DNA from: an uncultured Treponema sp. | Lineage (GTDB): Bacteria; Spirochaetota; Spirochaetia; Treponematales; Treponemataceae | Reading direction: 5' to 3' | Length of the DNA stretch: 64,000 nt | Assembly (NCBI GenBank): GCA_947177175.1 | Contig: CAMWTK010000005.1 | Location: 1-64,000 of the forward strand | Part shown: positions 1-9,323 of the stretch, one piece after another | How positions within the stretch are numbered: position 1 is the stretch's first letter | How the letters are laid out: each line of letters opens with the position of its first letter | The notes under the pieces: model-generated | What the model was told of the DNA's origin: nothing | What the model saw: the letters and a program-made list of their open reading frames with translations, nothing else | Database searches by the model: none | Program-made: the position numbers and the translations under genes

Positions 1-381
1 TTCGTGCGCGGCGTGGGCATCTGCTTTGGCGACGGGCTTGCGGCAATGAGCGGCGCACTGTTCGCCATGTACGCCGGATTTGCCGACGTGGGGAGCGGCA
101 CGGGCGTGGTCGTTTCCGGCTTGGCATCGCTCATGCTCGGCGAATTTATTTTGTCGTCCAACAAAATTGCCGTGCAGACGTTGCGCGTACTGCTCGGCTC
201 GATTTTGTACCGCGCGCTGATGTTCCTCGCGCGCCGCTACGGCTACACAATCGGCATGAACAGCAACGACCTCAAACTGATCACGGGCCTGCTGATTATC
301 GTCTGCCTGATCGTGAGCCAAACGGACGTGACGGGCTGGCTCAAAACGCACCTGAAACGACCGGGGAACGCGGGCGCATGA
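1..381 (+). CDS. ABC transporter permease, TrpY/LivH-like (3' part)
   Basis: This is the C-terminal part of an inner-membrane permease; the reading frame is open from base 1, so the start lies before the window. The visible ~126 residues carry three to four hydrophobic segments, the last ending in a short positively charged tail. The Gly/Ala-rich helices resemble the BPD_transp_2 (LivH/LivM-like) fold, especially the permease of the putative tryptophan/tyrosine importer TrpXYZ. The next gene is an ABC ATPase of the matching type, so the two should form one importer; the binding protein would be upstream, outside the window. The substrate is inferred from family resemblance only. Confidence 0.75.
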   Translation, partial: FVRGVGICFGDGLAAMSGALFAMYAGFADVGSGTGVVVSGLASLMLGEFILSSNKIAVQTLRVLLGSILYRALMFLARRYGYTIGMNSNDLKLITGLLIIVCLIVSQTDVTGWLKTHLKRPGNAGA

Positions 382-401
382 ACGAAACGAGGAGACACAT
401 G

Positions 402-1205
402 ATGCTGACGCTTGAGCATATCGGCATGACATTCAACGCGCATACGCCGGACGAAAACAACGCGCTCAAAGACATCAATTTGAACATCAGGCGGGGCGAT
501 TTTATCACCGTCATCGGCTCGAACGGCGCAGGAAAATCCACCTTGTACAACGTGATTGCGGGAACGCTGCCGCCGACCAACGGGCGCATCCTGCTTGACC
601 GTAACGGGGACGGCAACGCAAAGGACATCACCAGAGATGCCGAATACCGGCGGGCGCGGTACATCGGGCGGATTTTTCAGAATCCGCTGCTGGGAACGGC
701 GGGCAGGATGAGCCTTGAGGACAACATGATGATTTGTGCGAAGAAAGGCGCGAAAGGCCTGCGCATCAGCCTGAACAACCAAATGCGCGCGCAGTTCCGC
801 GAGCAGCTCGCCGTGCTGAACATGGGGCTGGAAAACCGCCTGAGCGACAACGTTGACCAGTTTTCCGGCGGACAGCGGCAGGCACTCACGCTGCTGATGG
901 CAGTGATGAGCAAGCCCGACCTGCTCCTGCTCGACGAACACACCGCCGCGCTCGACCCCACCAACGCGGAAATCGTCATGCGGCTCACGCTCCAGTTTGC
1001 CCGCGACTACGGGCTGACCGTGATGATGGTCACGCACAATATGCAGCACGCGCTCGACTACGGCAACCGCCTGCTGATGATGGACAGCGGCACGATCCTG
1101 CTCGACATCGACGCAGAAGAAAAATCAAAGCTGACCATGGACGCGCTCATTCAGCGTTTCCGCACGATAAAAAACGTGACCAACGACAATATGCTCTTAC
1201 AGTAA
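402..1205 (+). CDS. ABC transporter ATP-binding protein, TrpZ-like
   Basis: This is a single ABC ATPase domain of 267 aa that would energise the permease just upstream. Visible motifs are Walker A GSNGAGKST, signature FSGGQRQ, Walker B LLLLDEHTAALD and the switch region MMVTHNMQ. Three in-frame starts exist. ATG 378 overlaps the permease stop (ATGA), while ATG 399 and 402 follow a GAGGAG ribosome site at 389-394; 402 is chosen because its spacing (7 nt) is best. It ends convergent to the next gene, and an 11-bp tandem duplication (CAGTAATTATT) spans its stop codon. ATPase function is near certain; amino-acid specificity is inferred. Confidence 0.85.
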   Translation: MLTLEHIGMTFNAHTPDENNALKDINLNIRRGDFITVIGSNGAGKSTLYNVIAGTLPPTNGRILLDRNGDGNAKDITRDAEYRRARYIGRIFQNPLLGTAGRMSLEDNMMICAKKGAKGLRISLNNQMRAQFREQLAVLNMGLENRLSDNVDQFSGGQRQALTLLMAVMSKPDLLLLDEHTAALDPTNAEIVMRLTLQFARDYGLTVMMVTHNMQHALDYGNRLLMMDSGTILLDIDAEEKSKLTMDALIQRFRTIKNVTNDNMLLQ

Positions 1206-1216
1206 TTATTCAGTAA

Positions 1217-3343
1217 TTATTTCAGCACGCTCCCGCGAATCCGCCTGACAAAGCGGGCTTTTCCCACGGAAAGCAGTTTTTCCTCATGCCCGGGAATCAC
1301 TTCCATGCGGACGAGCGAATCGCCGCCGTGTTTTTCCATGCCGAGCGGATTCCCCACAAAGACGATGCCCGCGCCCGCCGAGTCGTCGGGATTTTCGTAT
1401 TCCAGCGCGACCATAGAGCCGGAGCCGAGTGCGTTCTCTATCACGCGGACTTTCCCAAAAAAATCCATGGCACCCGCCTGCGTCTGCTCCAAACGAACGC
1501 TGTCGCCGCGCAACTGCGCGGGGTGCAGAATAATGTTGCGCTCAATGCGCTCAAGCAGCCCGTCTTTCTGCTCCGGCGTGAGGCGCAGTTTTTCCAGTTC
1601 GGCGCGCATGAGGTCGCCATGCCGCGCCCGCACGGATTCGGGAGAGACGGCAGAAAACGGCTCGTCGTCATGTTCCGCGCGCGCGGGGCGGTCGAACCAC
1701 ACGGTCGGAAACCTGACGATTTCTTTTTTCTGCGGCACGGTTTTGATTTTGCCGACAAAATCGAGCCGGCTTTTCGCGATAATCGCCCGCGCGCTCTCGT
1801 CGTCCTGCACGTCAAGCACATAGATTCCCGGCGCGAGCGTCGCCATGATGTGCCGCGCAACGGCAGTATTCCGCTCCACGGCGGCGGCATGCTCCGCGCT
1901 CACGTGCAGCACATAGCCTTTGTACAGCGCGGCGGACGCATACGCATTGCTCCAGTCGTCCAAAGAGACGCGCAGATTCTGCGGCACGTCATACGGGCAG
2001 TATGCGGCGAGCAAATCCAAAACCTGCCGCGCGGACATGCCCGCGTCAAATGCCCGCATGACCGATTTCTTGCTGATTGAAAACTGCGCCGCCGTATCAA
2101 ACTGCACCACGTCCAAAAACGACATCAGCGGCAAAAGCGCGCGCAGCGGAAGTCCGGGAAGCAGCGTCACCGTAAATCCCGCGTCAATGTTCAGCACTTT
2201 GGGGAACGGCGGGTCAACCGGGCGCGGGTCGTCGGACAGGACACTGCCCGGCACAAAAATCGGCTCGCCGTCCGCCGTCTTTCCTTTTTCCGCAAGAATG
2301 CCGACCAGCACCGCGTCGTCAATCAGCCGGTCAACCATGGCAGCGGCATCCGCGCCCGCAAATCCCCTGCTTTCAACGGCACGGGAACGGGAAAGCATTG
2401 ACGAAAAGCGGCTCATCTGACCAATCGGCGCGCTGTCCGAAATGTCGCCGTCTTTTTCCGCCGCCAAAAACGCCGCCCGCAGCAAAAGCGGCCGCGTATA
2501 CCCCGACTCAGGAATGCCCGCCGCCACTTCAAGCAGCAACTGCGCCTGCCGCACCAAGCCGCTCCGGCTGAACCGCCCGCTCGCCGCCACGCACAGCAGC
2601 GCGCACTGGCTCAGTTCGTCCAACTCCGCAAACGACTCCAATTTGTCGCCGTCAAGCGCAAAGCCCGTCGTATCGTCCTTTAAAACCGAAAGATTGATGA
2701 ACGCCCGCGTCACGCGATGCAACGCCGCCACATTCTGCAGAAAAATCGATTCTAGCACCGTCGCCGCCCGTTTCTTGAACGAACCGTCCGCCTTGCACAC
2801 GTCGCCCGTCACCAACAAAAACGAACAGTACGCCGCAAGCAGCTCGGGCGAAACCGTCGCGCCCCGCACCGTTTCCAATTCCGCGACCACCGGCGGCGAA
2901 AACAGCACCGACCGCCGCAAAAACGGCAGCAGCACGTCCTCCAACATCGGATTCACGCTGACAATCGTTTTCCCCGACGCCGCGTCATCGTGCCGGTACA
3001 CGATAAGCCGCTCCTCCAGATTCAGCAGCCGCTCGTACACCGCCGCAAAAGGCTGCTCCTCGCCAAAAAACGCCGCCACCTTTTCCTGCGTCGCGTTCTG
3101 AATAAACCACACCGCGCACACCAGCCGCACGTCGTCCTCGCTCAGCAACGACACGAGCGTCCGCCGGTTCTCCTCCTTGCGCAAAAACGCCCCCAGCTCC
3201 TCAATCAGCTTGGTCTTGTTGTACGGCGTACGCACCTCCCCCAAATACATCCGCATCAGCTCAAAAAAATACGCATCCGGCAGCGTCGCCATGCTCTCCC
3301 GCCAATCGATGATACGCTGAACATGCAACTCATTCTGTTTCAT
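1217..3343 (-). CDS. XPB-helicase-associated protein
   Basis: This large 708-aa soluble protein is encoded just downstream of, and in the same direction as, the XPB-type helicase. Its N-terminal region (about residues 1-120) is helical and resembles the helicase-associated domain found beside bacterial XPB/UvsW-like helicases. The C-terminal ~150 residues look like the Helicase_C_3/XPB-N-like region, but no helicase motifs are present. The start ATG at 3343 has GGAG 7 nt upstream. The likely role is a partner or regulator of the helicase in DNA repair. The call rests mainly on genomic pairing and weak similarity; the molecular function is not visible from motifs. Confidence 0.55.
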   Translation of the reverse strand: MKQNELHVQRIIDWRESMATLPDAYFFELMRMYLGEVRTPYNKTKLIEELGAFLRKEENRRTLVSLLSEDDVRLVCAVWFIQNATQEKVAAFFGEEQPFAAVYERLLNLEERLIVYRHDDAASGKTIVSVNPMLEDVLLPFLRRSVLFSPPVVAELETVRGATVSPELLAAYCSFLLVTGDVCKADGSFKKRAATVLESIFLQNVAALHRVTRAFINLSVLKDDTTGFALDGDKLESFAELDELSQCALLCVAASGRFSRSGLVRQAQLLLEVAAGIPESGYTRPLLLRAAFLAAEKDGDISDSAPIGQMSRFSSMLSRSRAVESRGFAGADAAAMVDRLIDDAVLVGILAEKGKTADGEPIFVPGSVLSDDPRPVDPPFPKVLNIDAGFTVTLLPGLPLRALLPLMSFLDVVQFDTAAQFSISKKSVMRAFDAGMSARQVLDLLAAYCPYDVPQNLRVSLDDWSNAYASAALYKGYVLHVSAEHAAAVERNTAVARHIMATLAPGIYVLDVQDDESARAIIAKSRLDFVGKIKTVPQKKEIVRFPTVWFDRPARAEHDDEPFSAVSPESVRARHGDLMRAELEKLRLTPEQKDGLLERIERNIILHPAQLRGDSVRLEQTQAGAMDFFGKVRVIENALGSGSMVALEYENPDDSAGAGIVFVGNPLGMEKHGGDSLVRMEVIPGHEEKLLSVGKARFVRRIRGSVLK

Positions 3344-3468
3344 CTGTCATCTCCAACGGGGGAAGTCTCCCCCTCGCTCCCAAGGCAAGCCGCTGCGCTT
3401 TGTTGCCTTGTCCGCTACCCCCTCTCCTAGGGGCGCGCCCCTAAAACCCCACAAAATTCCGCCGGCCG
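3344..3468. other. Intergenic palindromes between XPB and its partner gene
   Basis: This 125-bp gap is GC-rich and holds a perfect 16-bp palindrome (TAGGGGCGCGCCCCTA, 3428-3443) and a second stem (GGGGGA / TCCCCC, 3358-3373). Neither has a T-run, so they are not classic terminators. They may be dispersed intergenic repeats or RNA-processing hairpins between the two leftward genes. Confidence 0.5.
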
Positions 3469-5319
3469 CTACGCCTTAATCCGCGCGACGCATTCCCCCG
3501 CCACCGCGTCCAAATCGTCCGCCGTCTTGTAGCGGATCAGCCGGTAGGCGTAGCCTTGCTCCGCCAGAAATTTCTGCCGGTTCGACCCGAAATCCTCTTC
3601 CACAGTGTTGCGCGTGATGAGCGTAAAAAACCGGGACGTGCGCTCCTTGGGACGCAGAATCCTGCCCAGCCGCTGCGCCTCTTCCTGCCGGCTGCCGAAC
3701 GTGCCGCTCACCTGAATCGCCATGCTCGCGTCGGGCAGGTCAATCGCAAAATTCGCTACCTTGGACACGACCAGCACCCGAATGTCGCCCGCGCGGAACT
3801 GGGCATAGCGCACGTCCCGCTCGTCGTTGGGCGTTTTTCCCGTGATAATCGGCGCGGAAAGCAGCCGCGCAATCTCGTTCAACTGGTCAAGGTACTGCCC
3901 GATAATCAGCACCTTGTCGTCGGGAAAGCGGCGCACCAGCTCCTGCACCACGGCAAGTTTTGCGGGATTTTCGCTCGCAATGCGGTGTTTTTTGCGCGGC
4001 TCTGCCACGGCGTATTCAATTTCCGCCGCGCCGTCCAAGTCAAGGCGGATTTCCACGCATTCCGCGCTCGCAATCCAGCCGTCCGCCTCCAAGTCCTTCC
4101 ACGGCACGTCGTATCGCTTCGGCCCGACCAGGCTGAACACATTTCCCTGCAAGCCGTCCTCGCGCACAAGCGTCGCTGTCAGCCCCACGCGCCGCACCGC
4201 CTGAATCTCGGCCACCACCCTGAACACGGGCGCGGGAAGCATGTGCACCTCATCATAAATAATCAGCCCCCAGTCGCGCTCCCGGAACAGCGAAAAATGC
4301 GGGTACGGGCCGTCTTTCTCCGGCCGCCAGGTAAGGATTTGGTAGGTCGCCACCGTAACCGGGCGAATCGTCTTGCGCGCGCCCGTGTACTCGGCAATCT
4401 GGTCGGCAGTCAAATCGGTCTTGTCCAAAAGCTCGTCTATCCACTGATGCACGGCAGTAACGTTCGTCGTAACGATAAGCGTGCTCGTCTGGAGCAACGC
4501 CATCACCTGCATACCCACGACTGTCTTGCCCGCGCCGCACGGCAGCACAATCGTCCCGAATCCCGTGCCCGCGCCCTTGTTTCCCACCAACGCCTGCGCC
4601 GCCATCGCCTGATATTTGCGCACGGCAAACGGCTTTCCGCTCCGCGCGGTCGTCCGCAGCGACAGTGCCAGCGGCTCGCCGTCGGTCATCGGCACGTCGT
4701 CTTTGACCGGCCAGCCCATTTTGAGCAGTTCCTGTTTAATCGTGCCGCGGTCGGTCAGCGCGAGCAGAAAACACTGCCGCTTTTCGTCATCGCTCACGGC
4801 GGCGGCATCTTTTTGCGGCGCACGATACGGCACGCTCGTGAGCAGCTGCTTTTTGACCAGAACGCTCGCCGCAATTTCCTTGAACACGGCGCGGCTTTCC
4901 GTTACCAAATACAGATACGCCGCTTCGATTTCTGCCGCCTTCGTGTTCTCAGCGTCAGGCGCGACGATTGCCGACGGGCGGCACGGCACGGCGACCGACG
5001 GCGCGGGAATCAGCCGCAGCTTGCCGAACCGCCCCGCCGTCTCACGAATCCATTGCTCAACGGACTGCGGCACGTCATAGCGGGCAAATTCACGCAGCAC
5101 CGCCACGGCATCTTCGGGAAAAAATCCGGCGCCCGCCGCATTCCACAGCGACAGCGGCGTGAGGCGGTACGTATGCAGATGTTCGGGAGAACGCTCCAGC
5201 TCGGCAAACGGAATGAGCGCGTTGCGACATTCGTCCGCCCGGGGCGCATGAACGTCCAACAGCAACGTGCGGTCACTCTGAACGATAAGCGGATTTTCAA
5301 AACGATTCTGCTGCGGCAT
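3469..5319 (-). CDS. DNA repair helicase, XPB (Rad25) family
   Basis: This is a superfamily 2 helicase of 616 aa. The N-terminal ~230 residues form an XPB-type damage-recognition or helicase-associated region. The motor core follows: motif I LPCGAGKT (around residue 261), motif II DEVH, motif III LTATLVREDG and motif VI QRLGRILRPK. XPB is best known from eukaryotic TFIIH; bacterial versions occur in actinobacteria and treponemes and act as 3'-5' helicases. No Shine-Dalgarno sequence precedes the ATG. Instead a TATAAT box (5328-5333) sits 8 nt upstream, suggesting a leaderless mRNA. The helicase-associated gene follows on the same strand. Confidence 0.9.
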   Translation of the reverse strand: MPQQNRFENPLIVQSDRTLLLDVHAPRADECRNALIPFAELERSPEHLHTYRLTPLSLWNAAGAGFFPEDAVAVLREFARYDVPQSVEQWIRETAGRFGKLRLIPAPSVAVPCRPSAIVAPDAENTKAAEIEAAYLYLVTESRAVFKEIAASVLVKKQLLTSVPYRAPQKDAAAVSDDEKRQCFLLALTDRGTIKQELLKMGWPVKDDVPMTDGEPLALSLRTTARSGKPFAVRKYQAMAAQALVGNKGAGTGFGTIVLPCGAGKTVVGMQVMALLQTSTLIVTTNVTAVHQWIDELLDKTDLTADQIAEYTGARKTIRPVTVATYQILTWRPEKDGPYPHFSLFRERDWGLIIYDEVHMLPAPVFRVVAEIQAVRRVGLTATLVREDGLQGNVFSLVGPKRYDVPWKDLEADGWIASAECVEIRLDLDGAAEIEYAVAEPRKKHRIASENPAKLAVVQELVRRFPDDKVLIIGQYLDQLNEIARLLSAPIITGKTPNDERDVRYAQFRAGDIRVLVVSKVANFAIDLPDASMAIQVSGTFGSRQEEAQRLGRILRPKERTSRFFTLITRNTVEEDFGSNRQKFLAEQGYAYRLIRYKTADDLDAVAGECVARIKA

Positions 5320-5362
5320 ATCGTTCGATTATACTACACGGCTTGTAAAATTGCTACCGAAA

Positions 5363-5385
5363 ATGAAACCATCCGCACGAATCAG
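5363..5385. repeat. 23-bp fragment of dispersed repeat
   Basis: A 23-bp string starting ATGAAACC and ending CACGAATCAG is repeated with one mismatch at 24081-24103, next to the hairpin pair there. It spans the last bases of the TetR gene and its 3' flank, and looks like a remnant of a dispersed element. Confidence 0.55.
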
Positions 5386-6047
5386 TGTTTGAGCAGCGCG
5401 CAGAAATGGTCGATTATCCCATCGATTTCGGCAAAATCAGGCTCGTCGGCAGGGGCGGCAAACAGCGTGTCCGAGCCGGTCTCAGGATTCGAACGGATGC
5501 TCACTTTTTTGTCGGTCAGGTACGAATCGAGCAAGTCGTGGAGCGCACCCACGAACAGCACCGCATACTGCCACACGCCCGCGTCGTCCAACGGCCTGAT
5601 TTTTTGCGCGTCGGAAAGGCTTTTGAGCGCGAGTTCGCCCTGCTTGATCAACGCCTCGCGCATTTCCGCGGCAATGGCGGCCGCCTGATTGGAAAAATAT
5701 TTTTCGCTCTCAAGAAAGACAAACACCTGCAACAGCGGCTCTTTTTCGTGCAGTTTGAACCAGCGGTTTGCGATGCCTTTGAGCACGGTTTCGGCAGGAT
5801 ATTTCTGCGCGGTCGCCGCCATGTCCGCAGGAATAAAACGCATTTTGCGCAACGTATCGCCGCAATAGGCAACCGTATCGTCAATCATCGCGTCGCGACT
5901 TTCATAATGATTGTACAGCGACGCTTTTTTGATTCCCAGTCTTTCCGAAATATCCGCGAGCGACGTGCCGCCCACGCTCTTGGCGAACGCAGACTCAAGC
6001 ACCGCGCGGATAATTCGTTCTTTGGTCACCTTTTCTGTTGCAGGCAT
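5382..6047 (-). CDS. TetR/AcrR family transcriptional regulator
   Basis: This 221-aa one-component regulator has a TetR-type N-terminal DNA-binding domain with helix-turn-helix around SLADISERLGIKKASLYNHY, followed by an all-helical ligand/dimer domain. The start is set at ATG 6047, which has GGGAGA 7 nt upstream; the frame is open further to a TTG at 6062, which is a less likely start. It lies 27 nt downstream of carB on the same strand, so it may be read through from carB or have its own promoter. The ligand and regulated genes cannot be deduced; no neighbouring efflux pump is obvious. Confidence 0.85.
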   Translation of the reverse strand: MPATEKVTKERIIRAVLESAFAKSVGGTSLADISERLGIKKASLYNHYESRDAMIDDTVAYCGDTLRKMRFIPADMAATAQKYPAETVLKGIANRWFKLHEKEPLLQVFVFLESEKYFSNQAAAIAAEMREALIKQGELALKSLSDAQKIRPLDDAGVWQYAVLFVGALHDLLDSYLTDKKVSIRSNPETGSDTLFAAPADEPDFAEIDGIIDHFCALLKH

Positions 6048-6074
6048 ACATCGTTCTCCCAAGAGCCGCCGCCC

Positions 6075-9000
6075 CTACCGAATCATCGCGTGGTACGCCT
6101 GCAACGATTTTACGCCGCCTTCGCCGCCGTTGCCGTTCCGCACCGCCGCAATGCCCCGCACCGCCGCTAGCGCGCCCGCAAGCGTCGTGATGTACGGCAC
6201 TTTGTACTTGAGGCACGCCTTGCGGATCGTCTTGCGGTCTTCGGCATAGTTGCGCTTTGCCTTGGGCGTATTGATGACGAGGCAGACTTCCTTGTTCAGA
6301 ATCATGTCGATAACATCGGGCCTGCCGCCGCCGATTTTGTTCACCAGCTCGCACTTGATGCCGTGCGTACCAAAGAAATCCGCTGTGCCTTTGGTGCCGT
6401 ACAGCGTAAAGCCCAAATCGGCAAGCGTCTTTCCGATCGTCAGCACCTGCTCTTTCTGCCCCTCTTTGTCGCTCAGTGAGATAAGCACTTTTTTGTTCTC
6501 CCAAGCGGCGGGCGCGTGCGGCAATGCGCTGCCGGCAGCCTCCTGCGACTTGTAGAACGCGAGCGGATACGTTTCCGCCATGCCGAGCACTTCACCCGTG
6601 GAACGCATTTCCGGCCCCAGAATCGGGTCAACGCCGGGGAAGCGCGCCCAGGGCAGGACGGCCTCTTTCGCCCCGAAATACGGAATCACCTTGTCTTTCA
6701 GTCCCAGGCTCTGCAACGATTCGCCGAGCATGAGCCGGGTCGCCAATCGTGCCATCTGCGTGTCGCAGACTTTTGACACGAGCGGAACGGTGCGGCTCGC
6801 GCGCGGATTCGCCTCAATCACGTAGACTTTGCCGTTCTCAATGGCGTACTGCATGTTCATCAGGCCGCACACGTGCAGGTTCTCCGCAATCTTCCGGGTA
6901 TATTCCTTTATCGTCTCGATGTTTTCCGCGCGGATAGAAACGGGCGGAATGACACACGCGCTGTCCCCTGAATGGATGCCCGCAAGCTCCACGTGTTCCA
7001 TCACCGCAGGAATGTAAACGTGCGTACCGTCCGCCAGCGCGTCGGCCTCGCACTCTAGCGCGTTTTTCAGGAAACGGTCAATCAGCAGCGGACGGTCGGG
7101 GGTCACGCCGACAGCCTTTGCCACGTACTCGCGCAACGTGCCTTCGTCGTAAATCACTTCCATGCCGCGCCCGCCGAGCACGAACGACGGGCGAATCATA
7201 ATCGGATAGCCGATTTTGTCCGCAATCGCCTTTGCCTCGTCAAAATCGACCGCCATGCCGCTTTCGGGCATGGGAATCTGCAAGTTGTCCATCATCTTGC
7301 GGAACAAGTCGCGGTCTTCGGCAATATCTATCGCGTCGATTGACGTGCCAAGAATACGCACGCCGTTTTCCTGCAACTCGCGCGCAATGTTGAGCGGAGT
7401 CTGCCCGCCGAACTGCACGATAACGCCGAGCGGCTTTTCTTTCTCATAAATCTGCAAGATGTCTTCCGTGGTAACCGGCTCAAAGTACAGTTTGTCGGAC
7501 GTGTCATAGTCGGTGGAGACGGTCTCCGGGTTGCAGTTGACGATAATCGTCTCATAGCCCATTTCCTTGAGCTGCATTGCCGCATGACAGCAGCAGTAGT
7601 CGAATTCGATGCCCTGCCCGATCCGGTTCGGTCCGCCGCCAAGAATCATGATTTTCTTCTTGTTGTCGGATGCCGCCGATTTGTCCGTGTCGTTGTACGT
7701 GGAATAATAATAATGCGCGTTCTCCACGCCGGAAACGGGAACGGCGAGCCACGCTTCCCGAATGCCCAGCTCGTTGCGGCGCGCGCGGATGTCTTTTTCC
7801 GCCACTTTCAGGATTTTGCTCAGGTATTTATCGCTGAAACCGTCCTTTTTTGCCCGCGCAAGCAGGTCGTCAGCAGGAACGCGCCCCGGATTCTTGAGCA
7901 TCTCCTCTTCCAAATCGACCAGCTCTTTCATCTGCTGCAAGAAATATTCTTTTACATAGGTAATCTCATGCAGTTTTTTGAGCGGAACGCCCTTGCGGAT
8001 TGCCTCGTACAGCTGGAAATAGCGTTCGCTGCTCGCCGTCTTGAGCAGCTCGCACAGTTCGTCGGCGGATTTCTTGTGGAAATCCTTGGCAAAGCCAAGC
8101 CCGGGACGACCGTTTTCCAGCCCGCGGATTGCTTTCTGGAACGTCTCCTTGAACGTCTTGCCGATTGCCATCACCTCGCCCACGGCCTTCATTGACGTGC
8201 CGAGCGAATCTTCCGCGCCCCGGAATTTCTCGAACGCCCAGCGCGCAAATTTGAGGACGACATAATCGCCGTCAGGCGCACCGCCCGGCGTGTATTTTTC
8301 CAGTGTGCCGTCGCGCCAGTAAGGAATTTCGTCCAGCGTCAGCCCGGAGGCAAGTTTTGCGGAAATGAGCGCGATCGGAAAGCCCGTCGCCTTGGAGGCA
8401 AGCGCAGAAGACCGGCTCGTGCGCGGGTTGATTTCAATAATCACGACGCGCCCCGTCTGCGGATTGTGCGCAAACTGCACGTTCGTGCCGCCGATAACGC
8501 CAATCGACTCCACGATTTTGAACGCCATCGCCTTGAGCCGCTCTTCCAACGCCTTGTCAATCGTCATAAACGGAGCGGAACAGAACGAATCGCCCGTATG
8601 AACGCCCACCGCGTCGATATTTTCGATAAAACAAATGGCGACCATCTGGTTCTTGCTGTCGCGCACGACCTCCACTTCCAGCTCTTCCCAGCCTAGAATG
8701 GACTCCTCAATCAGGCACTGGCGCGTCATGCTCAGATCCAGCCCGTTCGACACGATCGTGCGCAGTTCTTCCACGTTGTAGCAGAAGCCGCCGCCCTGCC
8801 CGCCCATCGTGTACGCCGGACGCACCACCACGGGATAGCCGATTTCCGCCGCGATTTTTTCCGCGCCCTCCACCGTGTGGCAGATGTCGCTGCGCGGCGT
8901 ATCGATGCCGAGCGACTGCATGGTCTGCTTGAAAATCTCGCGGTCCTCGCCGCGCTCAATCGCGTCAAGGTTCACGCCAATCACCTTGACACCGTATTTG

Positions 9001-9323
9001 TCAAGGATGCCCGCCTTGTTCAGCTCGCAAGCAAGGTTCAGCCCCGTCTGCCCGCCAAGGTTGGGAAGCAGCGCGTCGGGACGCTCCTTTTCGATAATCT
9101 GCGCCAGCCGCTCCACGTTGAGCGGTTCAATGTATGTCGCGTCCGCCATCACCGGGTCAGTCATAATCGTGGCAGGATTCGAGTTCACCAGCACGATTTT
9201 GTACCCCTGCTCGCGCAACGCCTTGCACGCCTGCGTCCCCGAATAGTCAAATTCACACGCCTGCCCAATGACAATCGGACCACTGCCGATAATCAGCACC
9301 TTGTTAATGTCAGTTCTTTTCAT
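6075..9323 (-). CDS. carB: Carbamoyl-phosphate synthase large subunit
   Basis: This is a full-length CarB (1082 aa). It carries two ATP-grasp halves, each with the preATP-grasp signature (IGSGPIVIGQACEFDYSG at the N-terminus and LGGGPNRIGQGIEFDY near residue 560), and a C-terminal MGS-like allosteric domain from about residue 940. It makes carbamoyl phosphate for pyrimidines and arginine, normally with glutaminase subunit CarA. No carA lies in the window, so the partner must be elsewhere or the enzyme uses free ammonia. A TATACT -10 box (9348-9353 on the opposite strand) lies about 25 nt upstream of the ATG, with a weak AGGAA site between. Identity is secure. Confidence 0.97.
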   Translation of the reverse strand: MKRTDINKVLIIGSGPIVIGQACEFDYSGTQACKALREQGYKIVLVNSNPATIMTDPVMADATYIEPLNVERLAQIIEKERPDALLPNLGGQTGLNLACELNKAGILDKYGVKVIGVNLDAIERGEDREIFKQTMQSLGIDTPRSDICHTVEGAEKIAAEIGYPVVVRPAYTMGGQGGGFCYNVEELRTIVSNGLDLSMTRQCLIEESILGWEELEVEVVRDSKNQMVAICFIENIDAVGVHTGDSFCSAPFMTIDKALEERLKAMAFKIVESIGVIGGTNVQFAHNPQTGRVVIIEINPRTSRSSALASKATGFPIALISAKLASGLTLDEIPYWRDGTLEKYTPGGAPDGDYVVLKFARWAFEKFRGAEDSLGTSMKAVGEVMAIGKTFKETFQKAIRGLENGRPGLGFAKDFHKKSADELCELLKTASSERYFQLYEAIRKGVPLKKLHEITYVKEYFLQQMKELVDLEEEMLKNPGRVPADDLLARAKKDGFSDKYLSKILKVAEKDIRARRNELGIREAWLAVPVSGVENAHYYYSTYNDTDKSAASDNKKKIMILGGGPNRIGQGIEFDYCCCHAAMQLKEMGYETIIVNCNPETVSTDYDTSDKLYFEPVTTEDILQIYEKEKPLGVIVQFGGQTPLNIARELQENGVRILGTSIDAIDIAEDRDLFRKMMDNLQIPMPESGMAVDFDEAKAIADKIGYPIMIRPSFVLGGRGMEVIYDEGTLREYVAKAVGVTPDRPLLIDRFLKNALECEADALADGTHVYIPAVMEHVELAGIHSGDSACVIPPVSIRAENIETIKEYTRKIAENLHVCGLMNMQYAIENGKVYVIEANPRASRTVPLVSKVCDTQMARLATRLMLGESLQSLGLKDKVIPYFGAKEAVLPWARFPGVDPILGPEMRSTGEVLGMAETYPLAFYKSQEAAGSALPHAPAAWENKKVLISLSDKEGQKEQVLTIGKTLADLGFTLYGTKGTADFFGTHGIKCELVNKIGGGRPDVIDMILNKEVCLVINTPKAKRNYAEDRKTIRKACLKYKVPYITTLAGALAAVRGIAAVRNGNGGEGGVKSLQAYHAMIR

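Noticed and set aside
3556-5688. Long rightward open frame of over 700 codons
   Set aside because: It is antisense to the XPB helicase and TetR genes, with His/Arg-rich composition typical of a shadow frame in GC-rich DNA.
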